From the NCBI RefSeq assembly GCF_026094475.1, contig NZ_JAPELL010000001.1, forward strand, positions 1,388,326 to 1,452,325: a stretch of DNA of 64,000 nt, read 5' to 3'. Of this stretch, positions 15,412 to 23,700 are shown piece after piece. The notes under the pieces are model-generated. The model worked only from the letters and a program-made list of their open reading frames with translations, was not told the DNA's origin and did no database searches. The DNA comes from Homoserinimonas sedimenticola. Its GTDB lineage: Bacteria > Actinomycetota > Actinomycetes > Actinomycetales > Microbacteriaceae. A program made the translations under genes and the position numbers. Position 1 is the stretch's first letter, and every line of letters starts with the position of its first letter.

Positions 15412-15460
15412 CCCCGAATTCGGGGGACAGTCCGCCAATTTACCCACAATTCGGGGGACA
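15412..15460. promoter_or_regulatory. Paired 13-bp direct repeats upstream of the flp promoter
   Basis: AATTCGGGGGACA occurs at 15417-15429 and again at 15448-15460, 31 bp apart (about three helical turns). The first copy overlaps a perfect 14-bp palindrome CCCCGAATTCGGGG at 15412-15425. Position, 38-81 bp upstream of the -35 box, suits an activator site. Confidence 0.45.
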
Positions 15461-15495
15461 AATCCCCGACGCTTTGCAGTGGATGCACACAACAG

Positions 15496-15527
15496 GACGG
15501 CCCACCCGCGAGCGCGGATGGGCCGTC
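15496..15527 (-). terminator. Terminator downstream of pntB
   Basis: A nine-base perfect stem GACGGCCCA/TGGGCCGTC with a 14-nt loop lies just past the pntB stop. No clear T-run on the minus strand. Confidence 0.6.
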
Positions 15528-15538
15528 GAGGATCTCGC

Positions 15539-16945
15539 TCAGAGTGCCTTCACAGCCCCCAGCACCTTCGTGAGCGACTCCTTGGCGTCCCCGAAGAGCA
15601 GCGTCGTCGTGGGCTCGAAGAGCAGCTCGTTCTCGATGCCGGCGAAACCGGGACGCATCGAGCGCTTGAGGAAGATGACCTGCTTCGCGCTCGACACCTC
15701 AAGGATCGGCATGCCATAGATGGGCGACCCCGGGCTCGACTTGGCCGCCGGATTGACGACGTCGTTGGCACCGACAACGAGCACAACATCCGTCGTCTTG
15801 AACTTGGGGTTCACCTCATCCATCTCCTGCAGCACGTCGTAGGAGACGTTCGCCTCGGCGAGCAGCACATTCATGTGACCCGGCATGCGGCCCGCAACCG
15901 GGTGAATGCCGAAGACGACCTCGATGCCCTTGCCCTCAAGCGTTTCCGCCAGCTCCGCCATGGTGTGCTGTGCCTGCGCGACGGCGAGGCCGTAGCCGGG
16001 CACGACGATCACTCGCTGTGCGTAACCGAGCAGGATCGCGACGTCGTCGGGCGAACCCGACTTGACCGGTCGGTCGCTCACAGCGGTCGAGCCCGCCGTC
16101 GAGCCGCCCTTGAAGGCCCCGAAGAGGATGCCCGTGACACTGCGGCCCATCGCCTTCGCCATCTCGTGCGTGAGGATCGAACCGCTCGCACCCACGAGGG
16201 TTCCTGCCACGAGGAGGAGAGTGTTGCCGAGCACGAGACCTGAGGCGGCGACCGCGAGGCCTGTGCCCGCGTTGAGCAGCGAGATGACGATCGGCACATC
16301 CGCTCCGCCGACCGGCAGCACCAGCAGCACGCCGAGCACAAGGCCGGACGCGAGGCCGACGATGGCCGCGGCATCCTTCATGCCCTCGAGCCCCCATGTC
16401 GCCAGCACGGCGTCGTCAAGGATGATGACCGCCGCCGCTGCGAGGCCCACGAGCAGCACGAGGATGATGAGGGCGGCGTGTGCGGGAAGCACGATGGGCC
16501 GGGTCGGCATGAGCTCCTGCAGCTTGAGGAAGGTGACGACGGAGCCCGAGAACGCCACGCCACCGACAAGCACCGTGAAGGCGACCGCGATGAAGGCGGC
16601 GATGTTGTCGCTGTGAGCGAGCTCAAGCAGGGCGACGAGACCCGCCGCGCCGCCGCCCACACCGTTGAAGAGCGCGACGAGCTGCGGCATCTGCGTCATC
16701 TTGACTGCGCGCGACGCCGGCACGGCAATGATCGTTCCCACCGCGATGACGATGAGGATCCACAGCAGGTTGTCGAGCTTCATAGAGAGGAACACGACGA
16801 CCATTGCAAGCAGCGCTCCGAAGGCACCGATGAGGTTGCCGCGGCGGGCCGACTTCGGCGAGCCGAGGCCCTTGAGGGCGAGGATGAAGCAGACGGCCGC
16901 GATCAGGTAGAGGATGGCGGTCCATTCCGGGCTCAGGAGGTTCAC
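15539..16945 (-). CDS. pntB: NAD(P) transhydrogenase subunit beta
   Basis: 468 aa. Residues 1-265 contain about eight or nine membrane helices (start NLLSPEWTAILYLIAAVCF) forming part of the proton channel; the C-terminal NADP-binding domain III starts near DVAILLGYAQRVIVVPGYGLAVAQAQH and includes GMPILEVSSAKQVIFLKRSM. The complex couples hydride transfer from NADH to NADP with proton inflow, supplying NADPH. Starts overlap the pntAB stop by 4 bp. Confidence 0.96.
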   Translation of the reverse strand: MNLLSPEWTAILYLIAAVCFILALKGLGSPKSARRGNLIGAFGALLAMVVVFLSMKLDNLLWILIVIAVGTIIAVPASRAVKMTQMPQLVALFNGVGGGAAGLVALLELAHSDNIAAFIAVAFTVLVGGVAFSGSVVTFLKLQELMPTRPIVLPAHAALIILVLLVGLAAAAVIILDDAVLATWGLEGMKDAAAIVGLASGLVLGVLLVLPVGGADVPIVISLLNAGTGLAVAASGLVLGNTLLLVAGTLVGASGSILTHEMAKAMGRSVTGILFGAFKGGSTAGSTAVSDRPVKSGSPDDVAILLGYAQRVIVVPGYGLAVAQAQHTMAELAETLEGKGIEVVFGIHPVAGRMPGHMNVLLAEANVSYDVLQEMDEVNPKFKTTDVVLVVGANDVVNPAAKSSPGSPIYGMPILEVSSAKQVIFLKRSMRPGFAGIENELLFEPTTTLLFGDAKESLTKVLGAVKAL

Positions 16946-17250
16946 TTCTCGCCCTCCCCGCCCTGCACGGCCTTGCGGCGGCCACTGAACATCTCAAGCA
17001 TGCGGTCGGTGACCACGAAGCCTCCCACGAGGTTGATCGTCGCCATGAGCACGGCGACCAGAGCGACGATGAGTACGACAGGGTCCTCGGCCTGGCCCGC
17101 GACGATGACCGCGCCGACGAGCACGATGCCGTGGATCGCGTTGGCGCCCGACATGAGGGGCGTGTGAAGGGTGCTCGAGACCTTCGACACCACCTCGAAG
17201 CCCACGAAGACCGACAGGACGAAGACGGTCAGGAGTGTCACGGCATCCAT
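16942..17250 (-). CDS. pntAB: NAD(P) transhydrogenase subunit alpha, membrane part (PntAB)
   Basis: 102 aa with three membrane helices. Motifs SSTLHTPLMSGANAIHGIVLVGA and INLVGGFVVTDRMLEMF are typical of the alpha-subunit membrane segment, which is a separate gene in many Actinobacteria. Overlaps pntAA by one base (TGATG) and pntB by four. Confidence 0.95.
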   Translation of the reverse strand: MDAVTLLTVFVLSVFVGFEVVSKVSSTLHTPLMSGANAIHGIVLVGAVIVAGQAEDPVVLIVALVAVLMATINLVGGFVVTDRMLEMFSGRRKAVQGGEGEK

Positions 17251-18416
17251 CAGCTGGCTCCCTTGGTAGCGGCAGGTTCGGCGACGTCAAGCGCCTCGCG
17301 GGTCGGAGCGTGGCGTACCTCGCCCGCATGCGTGAGACATGCGCCGGCGACGATCTCGTCGTCGAAATCGGGCTGCACGGCGCCCTCCTGTGTCATGAGG
17401 GTGACGAGGTTTGCGACGTTCTTGGCGTAGAGGCGGGATGCGTCGTAGGGCATGGTCGATGCGACATCCTTCATGCCCACGATCGTGATCTCGCCGCCGC
17501 CCGGCAGCGTCACGCGCGTGTCGACACCCGCGATGCTGCCCTCGACGTTGCCGCCCGTCTCCGCCGCCAGGTCGATCACGACCGACCCCGGCCGCATGCC
17601 CTGCAGCATCTCGGCGGTCACGAGCCTCGGCGCGGCGCGACCGGGGATCGCCGCCGTCGTGATGACGATGTCGGAGTCAGAGACGTGTGGCGTGAGCAGC
17701 TCACGTTGACGGGCGGCCCTGTCCTCTGCGAGTTCCTTGGCGTAGCCGCCCGCGGCATCCGCCGTGCCGAGGTCAAGGCTGATGAATGTGCCGCCCATCG
17801 AGCGGACCTCATCGGCGGATGCCTCGCGCACGTCGTTTGCGGAGACCCGGGCCCCGAGGCGCTTCGCGGTGGCGATCGCCTGCAGGCCTGCGACCCCGGC
17901 GCCGAGCACGAGCACCTTGGCGGGCGGGATCGTGCCGGCCGCCGTCATGAAGAGGGGGAAGAAGCGGGGCAGGCGCATGGCCGCCTCGAGCACGCAGCGG
18001 TAGCCGGCGACAAGCGCCTGGGAGGTGAGGGCATCCATCGACTGCGCACGAGAGATGCGTGGCACGAGCTCGAGGGCGAACGAGGTCACGCCGGCAGAGC
18101 GCAGCGCCTCGACGGTGGGCAGGGAGGACGCCGGCGAGCCGAGACCCACTGTGATACTGCCCGCCTTGAGTGATGCCGCGAGCTCGGGGCGCAGCGGTCG
18201 CACGTGCGCGAGCACCTCGATCGCCTCAAGCGGGATCGATTCGGCGATACTCGCCCCGGCCTCCGAATACTCCGCGTCGGGGTAGCCTGCCGCCGCCCCC
18301 GCGCCGGCTTCGACCGTGACGCTGAGACCGGCGCCCGCGAGCTGCCGTACCGATTCGGGGGTTGCCGCGACTCGGCGCTCCCCTGGTTCGAGCTCTCTGA
18401 GAACTCCTATGTTCAT
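17250..18416 (-). CDS. pntAA: NAD(P) transhydrogenase subunit alpha, NAD-binding part (PntAA)
   Basis: 388 aa soluble domain I. MNIGVLRELEPGERRVAATPESV is the alanine dehydrogenase/PNT N-terminal motif; VLVLGAGVAGLQAIATAKRLGA is the NAD-binding Rossmann loop. The ATG at 18416 has AAGGAG five bases upstream. First gene of the pntAA-pntAB-pntB operon; divergent from the DUF488 gene. Confidence 0.95.
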   Translation of the reverse strand: MNIGVLRELEPGERRVAATPESVRQLAGAGLSVTVEAGAGAAAGYPDAEYSEAGASIAESIPLEAIEVLAHVRPLRPELAASLKAGSITVGLGSPASSLPTVEALRSAGVTSFALELVPRISRAQSMDALTSQALVAGYRCVLEAAMRLPRFFPLFMTAAGTIPPAKVLVLGAGVAGLQAIATAKRLGARVSANDVREASADEVRSMGGTFISLDLGTADAAGGYAKELAEDRAARQRELLTPHVSDSDIVITTAAIPGRAAPRLVTAEMLQGMRPGSVVIDLAAETGGNVEGSIAGVDTRVTLPGGGEITIVGMKDVASTMPYDASRLYAKNVANLVTLMTQEGAVQPDFDDEIVAGACLTHAGEVRHAPTREALDVAEPAATKGAS

Positions 18417-18509
18417 GACGCTCCTTCTGGCTGCTGCCTTCGTGAAACTCACGAGAAATTAGCAGCCGAGTCGCACGCTTGCCGGGCGCTTCCGGCCATC
18501 CCCGCCCGA

Positions 18510-18525
18510 AAGAACGCGAGTTCTT
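18510..18525. promoter_or_regulatory. LexA-like inverted repeat between pntAA and the DUF488 gene
   Basis: AAGAAC-GCGA-GTTCTT contains GAACNNNNGTTC, the core of Gram-positive LexA (SOS) boxes. It lies 94 bp upstream of pntAA and 83 bp upstream of the DUF488 gene. The fourth spacer base is A rather than the preferred pyrimidine, so binding is uncertain. Confidence 0.35.
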
Positions 18526-18607
18526 ACGTTTTGTCGATTCTTCTGCCGTGAGCGGATGTCGCCTCGTCGTGCGAGCCCCTCCCAGCGAGCGATGCAACGC
18601 TGAATTC

Positions 18608-19156
18608 ATGGCAGAACCGGTATTCACAATCGGCCATTCGACACGACCCCTCGACGAGTTCGCTCGCCTTGCCCTGGCCCGTGGGGTGGACCGCATCGTC
18701 GACATCCGCACCGTGCCCAAGTCTCGACGCAACCCTCAGTATTGGGAGGACTCCCTGCGCGAGGAACTCCCCCGCCTCGCCCTCCGCTACAGCCGCATCG
18801 CAGGCCTGGGCGGCCTGCGCAAGACCCGTGCTGACTCCCCCAACACGGCGTGGCGAAACCTCTCCTTCCGCGGCTACGCCGACTACATGCAGACCCCCGA
18901 GTTCGAGGCCGCACTGCAGGAGTTGATCGACCTCGCCGCGGACGAAACCGTCTGCATCATGTGCGCGGAGGCCGTGCCCTGGCGGTGCCACCGCTCCCTC
19001 GTGGGCGACGCACTACTCGTGCGCGGCATCCGCGTCATCGACATCATGTCGGCAACCTCCGATCGCCCGGAGTCGCTTACCTCCTTTGCCGTCGCGGAGG
19101 GGACGAGGATCACCTACCCAGCGGAGTCCGCTCCAAGCAGCCAAAACCCAGCGTGA
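18608..19156 (+). CDS. DUF488 family protein
   Basis: 182 aa. FTIGHSTRPLDEFARLAL at the start, VDIRTVPKSRRNPQYW, and the C-terminal CIMCAEAVPWRCHRSLVGDALL with the conserved Cys and CHR are all DUF488 hallmarks. Biochemical role is not established for the family. The ATG at 18608 gives the homology start; no strong ribosome site is visible. Confidence 0.88.
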   Translation: MAEPVFTIGHSTRPLDEFARLALARGVDRIVDIRTVPKSRRNPQYWEDSLREELPRLALRYSRIAGLGGLRKTRADSPNTAWRNLSFRGYADYMQTPEFEAALQELIDLAADETVCIMCAEAVPWRCHRSLVGDALLVRGIRVIDIMSATSDRPESLTSFAVAEGTRITYPAESAPSSQNPA

Positions 19157-19173
19157 GGGTTGACAGTGGAGGG

Positions 19174-19974
19174 ATGACCAGGGCAACGGCAGCAGACACC
19201 ACCAGGAACGTCATCGTTTCGGCGAGCGCCGTGCTCGCCGTGCTCGGCGGCTACTTCGGTTCAGGCGCGGCTGGCGGCACTCCCGTCGACCAGGCCGCGG
19301 GCGGGGCGCTGCAGGCGGATGCCACCCCCATCGCCCCCGGCGGACCGGCCTTCTCGATCTGGAGCGTCATCTACCTCGGGCTCGTCGCCTACGCCGTGTG
19401 GCAGTTCCTTCCCACACAGCGCTCCGCGCGGCGCCACCGTCGAATCGGGTACCTGCTCGCGGCCTCCATGCTCCTCAATGCGGCGTGGATCCTCAGCGTC
19501 CAGGCCGGAAGCCTCGTGCTCAGCATCATCGTGATCCTCGCCCTGCTCGCGGTGCTCGCGATCGCCTTCCTCATCGCCGTCGACACGAAGCCCACGACCA
19601 TGCTCGACGCCGTCATCACCGACGGCACGACGGGGCTCTATCTCGGGTGGGTCAGCGTCGCGACGATCGCCAACATCGCTGCAGCGCTCACTGCGGCCGG
19701 CTTCGACGGCGGAGCCATCCCGGCCGACACGTGGGGCTCGGCCCTCGCGATCACCGCGGGAATCGTCGGCTGCGGGCTCGCCCTGCGCGGCCGAGGCAGG
19801 ATTGCGCCCACGCTCTCACTCTGCTGGGGTCTTGCCTGGGTCGCTGTCGCGCGCCTCACGGGCGACCTGCTGAGCATGCCGACGGCCGTGGCCGCGATCG
19901 TCGCAGTGATCGCAGTGCTCGCCGTCACTCTCGCCGCCAGGCTCACGACCGACGCACGCATCGCCACAACGTAA
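19174..19974 (+). CDS. TspO/MBR-like (tryptophan-rich sensory) membrane protein
   Basis: 266 aa with about eight hydrophobic segments. PAFSIWSVIYLGLVAYAVWQ and LLNAAWILSVQAG match the long actinobacterial proteins related to TspO/MBR. The family binds porphyrins or similar ligands in other bacteria, but that is not shown for this long form. It starts 17 bp after the DUF488 gene; GGAGG is very close to the ATG, so the start is slightly uncertain. Confidence 0.75.
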   Translation: MTRATAADTTRNVIVSASAVLAVLGGYFGSGAAGGTPVDQAAGGALQADATPIAPGGPAFSIWSVIYLGLVAYAVWQFLPTQRSARRHRRIGYLLAASMLLNAAWILSVQAGSLVLSIIVILALLAVLAIAFLIAVDTKPTTMLDAVITDGTTGLYLGWVSVATIANIAAALTAAGFDGGAIPADTWGSALAITAGIVGCGLALRGRGRIAPTLSLCWGLAWVAVARLTGDLLSMPTAVAAIVAVIAVLAVTLAARLTTDARIATT

Positions 19975-20016
19975 CAACCACTCATTCAGCAGTACCACCG
20001 AAGAGACGAGGACACC

Positions 20017-20394
20017 ATGCCCACCATCGATCTGACCGCCGCCGACTTCGAGAAGACCGTCACGAGCCCGGGCATCACCCTCGTCGATTTCTGGGCGGAG
20101 TGGTGTGGGCCCTGCAAGCAGTTCGCGCCCGTTTTCGAGAGCGCGAGCGAGACGCACACGGATGTCACCTTCGCCAAGGTCGACACGGAAGCGGAGCAGG
20201 CGCTCGCAGGCGCCGCGAACATCACCTCCATCCCCACGCTTATGGCGTTCCGTGACGGCGTGCTCGTCTTCTCGCAGCCCGGGGCGCTGCCGGCTCCCGC
20301 GCTTGAGCAGGTGATCACGGCCGTGAAGGGCCTCGACATGGAGCACGTCTGGGCGCAGGTGCGCGCGCAGCAGGAGGCACAGGGCGAGGCCTGA
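20017..20394 (+). CDS. Thioredoxin
   Basis: 125 aa. Single thioredoxin fold with active site WAEWCGPCKQF (Cys30 and Cys33) and the cis-proline segment ITSIPTLMAFRDG. No signal peptide, so a cytoplasmic disulfide reductase. Starts 42 bp after the TspO-like gene with GAGACGAGGA upstream. It carries a 15-residue Gln/Glu-rich tail beyond the usual end. Confidence 0.92.
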   Translation: MPTIDLTAADFEKTVTSPGITLVDFWAEWCGPCKQFAPVFESASETHTDVTFAKVDTEAEQALAGAANITSIPTLMAFRDGVLVFSQPGALPAPALEQVITAVKGLDMEHVWAQVRAQQEAQGEA

Positions 20395-20508
20395 GCCGCA
20401 GGGCCTGACCGCAGTGCCCGAGCGCTCGGCAGAGCGCGGCGTCCGGCCACTCAAACCGACCGGATGAGGCCCGCCGGCTCACTCTTGACCTCGATTCCCC
20501 CTCATTTC

Positions 20509-20526
20509 ACCCCCGAACGGGGGGGT
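20509..20526 (+). terminator. GC hairpin after trxA-type gene
   Basis: ACCCCCG and CGGGGGGGT pair around a two-base loop, 115 bp after the thioredoxin stop. No T-run; possible terminator or first element of a structured leader. Confidence 0.4.
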
Positions 20527-20571
20527 AACAGGGGTTGAACAACGCGAATACTGTGAAGAAATCCAAACGCC

Positions 20572-20738
20572 GCCCCCTTCCGGGGGGCACGCGAACAGGG
20601 GTCACGGTTCCCGCCGTGGTCCCCTGATGAGCGTTGTCCGCGTCCTTCCCGGACGCGGCGGCACATCGCAGGACCCCCACCTGCACGCCACGAGTCCGAC
20701 GTCGGACCGGCCATCCGGTCAGCACCATGACGTCGGAC
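20572..20738 (+). ncRNA. Four consecutive hairpins, possible structured leader RNA
   Basis: Hairpins: 20572-20588 (GCCCCC/GGGGGC); 20596-20626 (CAGGGG and CACGG arms, small internal loop); 20638-20658 (CCGCGTCC/GGACGCGG, 5-nt loop); 20694-20738 (10-bp GTCCGACGTC/GACGTCGGAC enclosing a perfect 6-bp GACCGG/CCGGTC hairpin). Such density is well above the surroundings. I do not recognise a known riboswitch; a cis-acting leader of the EPS operon is inference. Confidence 0.35.
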
Positions 20739-20974
20739 TTCAGTCGTTGTTCCCGCAGCGACGGCCCCCCGGCCGCCCCTGACCCGAATTCGGTTCGCGT
20801 CCCACAGCGATCCCGATGCCCGCCCTTCTCTGGCAGCGTCTGGCCCCGTGTTGCACCCCAAGCATACGGTTCAGTCGTTCTGCATCCTTGACCCGCTTCG
20901 CCCTGTTGCCGAGTCGGCAAAGCCCGCACTCCACGGATGCCGCCACCTGTGAAAGACGACCGCAGGAGGACCCG

Positions 20975-22507
20975 ATGACCCATTCCGGATTGACACTCGA
21001 TTCGCCCGCACGTCCGCTCCCAGCCCGCCGCCCGGCGCGCGCACTTCACCTGGTGGAACCAAGCGCTTCCCCCGCCGCCGACACCGCCCGCCCCCTCGCC
21101 CGCAGCTTTCGCCACCGCCTACTCGCGACCGACATCCTGATCGTCGCCGTTGCCGTCACCGCCCCCTTCGCCGCCGTCACCGCCGCTGCGGCACCGCGAC
21201 CGACCGATGCGCTGGCGCTCGGGATGATCGCGGCCGGCATCGCAACACTGTGGCTGACCCTGCTCGCGGCATTCGGCACACGCGACAGCAGGGTCCTCGG
21301 CGTCGGCGTCGTCGAATACAAGCGCGTCATCAGCGCCAGCACGATGCTCATGGGTCTCCTGGCGATCGCCTTCGTCGTTGCCCAGTCCGGACCGATCCAC
21401 CCCGCTTTCGTCGTCGCCTTTCCCGCCGGCCTCAGCGCTCTCGTCCTTAGCCGTTGGGGGTGGCGCCGTTGGCTCGTCGCACAGGGCCGCGAGGGCCATT
21501 CCCTGTCGCGCGTCGTCGTGGTGGGCGCCCGCAGCGATGTTGCCTACGTGACCCGGCAGATCGAACGTGCGTCACGGGCCGCCTATACGGTCGTCGGGGC
21601 CGTCATCGACGGTCCTCCCGCGGCGCAGGCGGATGCCGCGGCCGCAAGCCTGAAGGAGCTTCCCCAGCGCCACAACCTCGACGCTGTCGCCGCGACCGCG
21701 GCAGAACTCGGGGCCGACTCGGTCGTCGTCGCCGGCTCCCCCTCGGACCGCCCCGACTTCATCCGCGAACTCTCCTGGCAGCTCGAGGGAACGGCGACCG
21801 AGCTGGTGCTGGCGACGAGTCTCGCGGATGTCGCGGGGCCGCGCATCCACCTTCGCCCCATCGAGGGCCTTCCCCTCATCCACGTCGAGATTCCACAGTT
21901 CGAGGGCGGACGCCACATCGTCAAACGCGCGTTCGACGTGGTCGTCTCGGCGACCGCCCTCGTGCTGCTTGCACCGCTGCTGGCCCTCATCGCCCTCGCC
22001 GTGCGTCTCGACAGCCCTGGGCCCGCCCTCTTCGCACAGGAGCGGGTGGGGCGCGACGGGCGGCGCTTCACGATGTGGAAGTTCCGAACCATGACCCCCA
22101 ACGCGAGCGAGGACCTCGCGGGGCTCCTCGATCACAACGAGACCGACGGCGTGCTCTTCAAGATGCGGAACGACCCGAGGGTCACCCGCATCGGTCGACT
22201 CCTGCGCCGTCACTCGCTCGACGAGCTGCCCCAGCTCTGGAACATCCTGATCGGCGACATGAGTGTCGTCGGCCCGCGACCGCCCCTGCCCCGCGAGGTG
22301 GAGAGCTACGAGAAACACGTCCATCGACGGCTCTACATCAGGCCCGGGCTGACAGGAATGTGGCAGATCAACGGGCGCAGCGACCTCAGCTGGGAAGAGA
22401 GCGTGCGGCTCGACCTCTACTACGTCGAGAACTGGTCGCTCGTGGGCGACATCGTGATCATGTGGCGCACACTCCGTCAAGTCAGCAACCCGGTGGGAGC
22501 CTACTGA
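20975..22507 (+). CDS. Polyprenyl glycosylphosphotransferase (EPS-initiating sugar transferase)
   Basis: 510 aa. Four or five N-terminal membrane helices (about 50-170), a nucleotide-binding-like fold (about 180-290), a membrane segment near KRAFDVVVSATALVLLAPLL (about 317-338) and the bacterial sugar transferase domain with KFRTMTPNA, HSLDELPQLWNI and GPRPPLPREVE. The family moves a sugar-1-phosphate from a nucleotide sugar to undecaprenyl phosphate at the inner membrane face, the first step of EPS repeat-unit assembly. ATG at 20975 follows AGGAGG. The stop overlaps the next start (TGATG). Confidence 0.94.
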   Translation: MTHSGLTLDSPARPLPARRPARALHLVEPSASPAADTARPLARSFRHRLLATDILIVAVAVTAPFAAVTAAAAPRPTDALALGMIAAGIATLWLTLLAAFGTRDSRVLGVGVVEYKRVISASTMLMGLLAIAFVVAQSGPIHPAFVVAFPAGLSALVLSRWGWRRWLVAQGREGHSLSRVVVVGARSDVAYVTRQIERASRAAYTVVGAVIDGPPAAQADAAAASLKELPQRHNLDAVAATAAELGADSVVVAGSPSDRPDFIRELSWQLEGTATELVLATSLADVAGPRIHLRPIEGLPLIHVEIPQFEGGRHIVKRAFDVVVSATALVLLAPLLALIALAVRLDSPGPALFAQERVGRDGRRFTMWKFRTMTPNASEDLAGLLDHNETDGVLFKMRNDPRVTRIGRLLRRHSLDELPQLWNILIGDMSVVGPRPPLPREVESYEKHVHRRLYIRPGLTGMWQINGRSDLSWEESVRLDLYYVENWSLVGDIVIMWRTLRQVSNPVGAY

Positions 22508-23700
22508 TGAACGCGCCCTATATCCCACCCGCTCGCCTCAACATCGCGATGCTCGGTACGCGCGGGGTTCCCGCCGCCTATGGCGGCTTCGAGACCGCCG
22601 TCGAGGAGATCGGCGCCCGGCTCGTGGCGGCGGGCCATGAGGTCACCGTCTACTGCCGCAACGCCGACAGCACCATCAAGCAGCACAGGGGCATGTCCCT
22701 CGTGCACCTTCCCGCCGTCCGCATGAAGGTCGGGGAGACGCTCAGCCACACGGCCCTCTCCGTCGCCCATCTCGCCCGCGGCACTCACCCCGACATCGCC
22801 TTCGTCTTCAACGCCGCGAACGCCCCCTTCGTGCCGTGGCTACGGTCGCTCGGCATCCCCACGGCCGTGCACGTCGACGGTCTCGAGTGGAAGCGTGCCA
22901 AGTGGCAGGGCATGGGCAGGCGCTACTACCGCCTCGTCGAGAAACTCGCCGTGCAGTGGGCAGACGCCCTCATCGCGGATGCTCAGGGCATTGCCGACTA
23001 CTACGACCGCACATTCGGCGCCCCCACGGAGCTCCTGACTTACGGCACCCGAGTGCTCGAAGACCTGCCGAGTGACCGCATCGAAGGTCTCGGCCTCAGC
23101 TCGAAGCACTACCACCTCGTGGTGGCGCGCTTCGAGCCCGAGAACCACGTCGACGTCATCGTCGACGCGTATCACCGAAGTAATGCCCGGCGCCCCCTCG
23201 TGGTCGTCGGGAGCGCCCCCTACTCCGCCGCGTACACGCAGCGGATCAGGGCCGTCGCCGACTCGGATTCCCGCATCCGACTGCTTGGTGGCGTCTACGA
23301 CCAGGTACAGCTGGACCAGCTGTACGCACACGCCCTCACCTATGTCCACGGACATTCGGTCGGGGGTACCAACCCGTCGCTGCTGCGCGCCATGGGAGGT
23401 GGGACTTCCGTGCTTGCGTACGACATCGAATTCAATCGGGAGGTGCTGGGAGACGAGGCCGGATTCTTCAACTCGGCCCTCGCCCTGTCGCACCAATTCG
23501 ATGCCGTCGAAAGCGAACCCGAGCGCCATCTGGCTCTCGGGCGGCGCCTGCAGCGGCGGGCCCAAAACCTTTACGACTGGGACGCGGTGAGCCGTGGCTA
23601 TGAGGACCTGGGCCTGCGCCTTGCCTCCGGCTACACCATCCGTGCCGCCAGCCCGCTCCGCACCCCTCGTCCCGCCCACTCGATTCCGAGGTTGCCATGA
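22507..23700 (+). CDS. Glycosyltransferase with DUF1972 N-terminal domain (rhamnosyltransferase-like)
   Basis: 397 aa, GT-B fold. [22 protein letters not shown] is the DUF1972 signature seen in beta-1,4-rhamnosyl- and related transferases that add the second sugar of capsule repeat units; the C-terminal half has [17 protein letters not shown] and [17 protein letters not shown], the nucleotide-sugar site of family 4 type enzymes. Starts within the stop of the initiating transferase and ends with ATGA overlapping the next gene, so it is co-translated. Confidence 0.88.
   Translation: MNAPYIPPARLNIAMLGTRGVPAAYGGFETAVEEIGARLVAAGHEVTVYCRNADSTIKQHRGMSLVHLPAVRMKVGETLSHTALSVAHLARGTHPDIAFVFNAANAPFVPWLRSLGIPTAVHVDGLEWKRAKWQGMGRRYYRLVEKLAVQWADALIADAQGIADYYDRTFGAPTELLTYGTRVLEDLPSDRIEGLGLSSKHYHLVVARFEPENHVDVIVDAYHRSNARRPLVVVGSAPYSAAYTQRIRAVADSDSRIRLLGGVYDQVQLDQLYAHALTYVHGHSVGGTNPSLLRAMGGGTSVLAYDIEFNREVLGDEAGFFNSALALSHQFDAVESEPERHLALGRRLQRRAQNLYDWDAVSRGYEDLGLRLASGYTIRAASPLRTPRPAHSIPRLP

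Larger units (their letters stand above)
20395..20974 (+). other. 580-bp non-coding leader region of the EPS locus
   Basis: No credible gene is present on either strand; open frames here are low-complexity and unlike proteins. It holds at least five consecutive hairpins between 20509 and 20738 (listed separately) and a CCGAATTCGG palindrome at 20784-20793. The strong AGGAGG ribosome site at 20964-20969 belongs to the next gene. I could not place a convincing promoter. Confidence 0.6.

Noticed and set aside
20507-21115. Minus-strand frames of 119-202 codons in the EPS leader
   Set aside because: Gly/Arg-rich, no ribosome site or homology, and they run through the hairpins and into the sugar transferase start.
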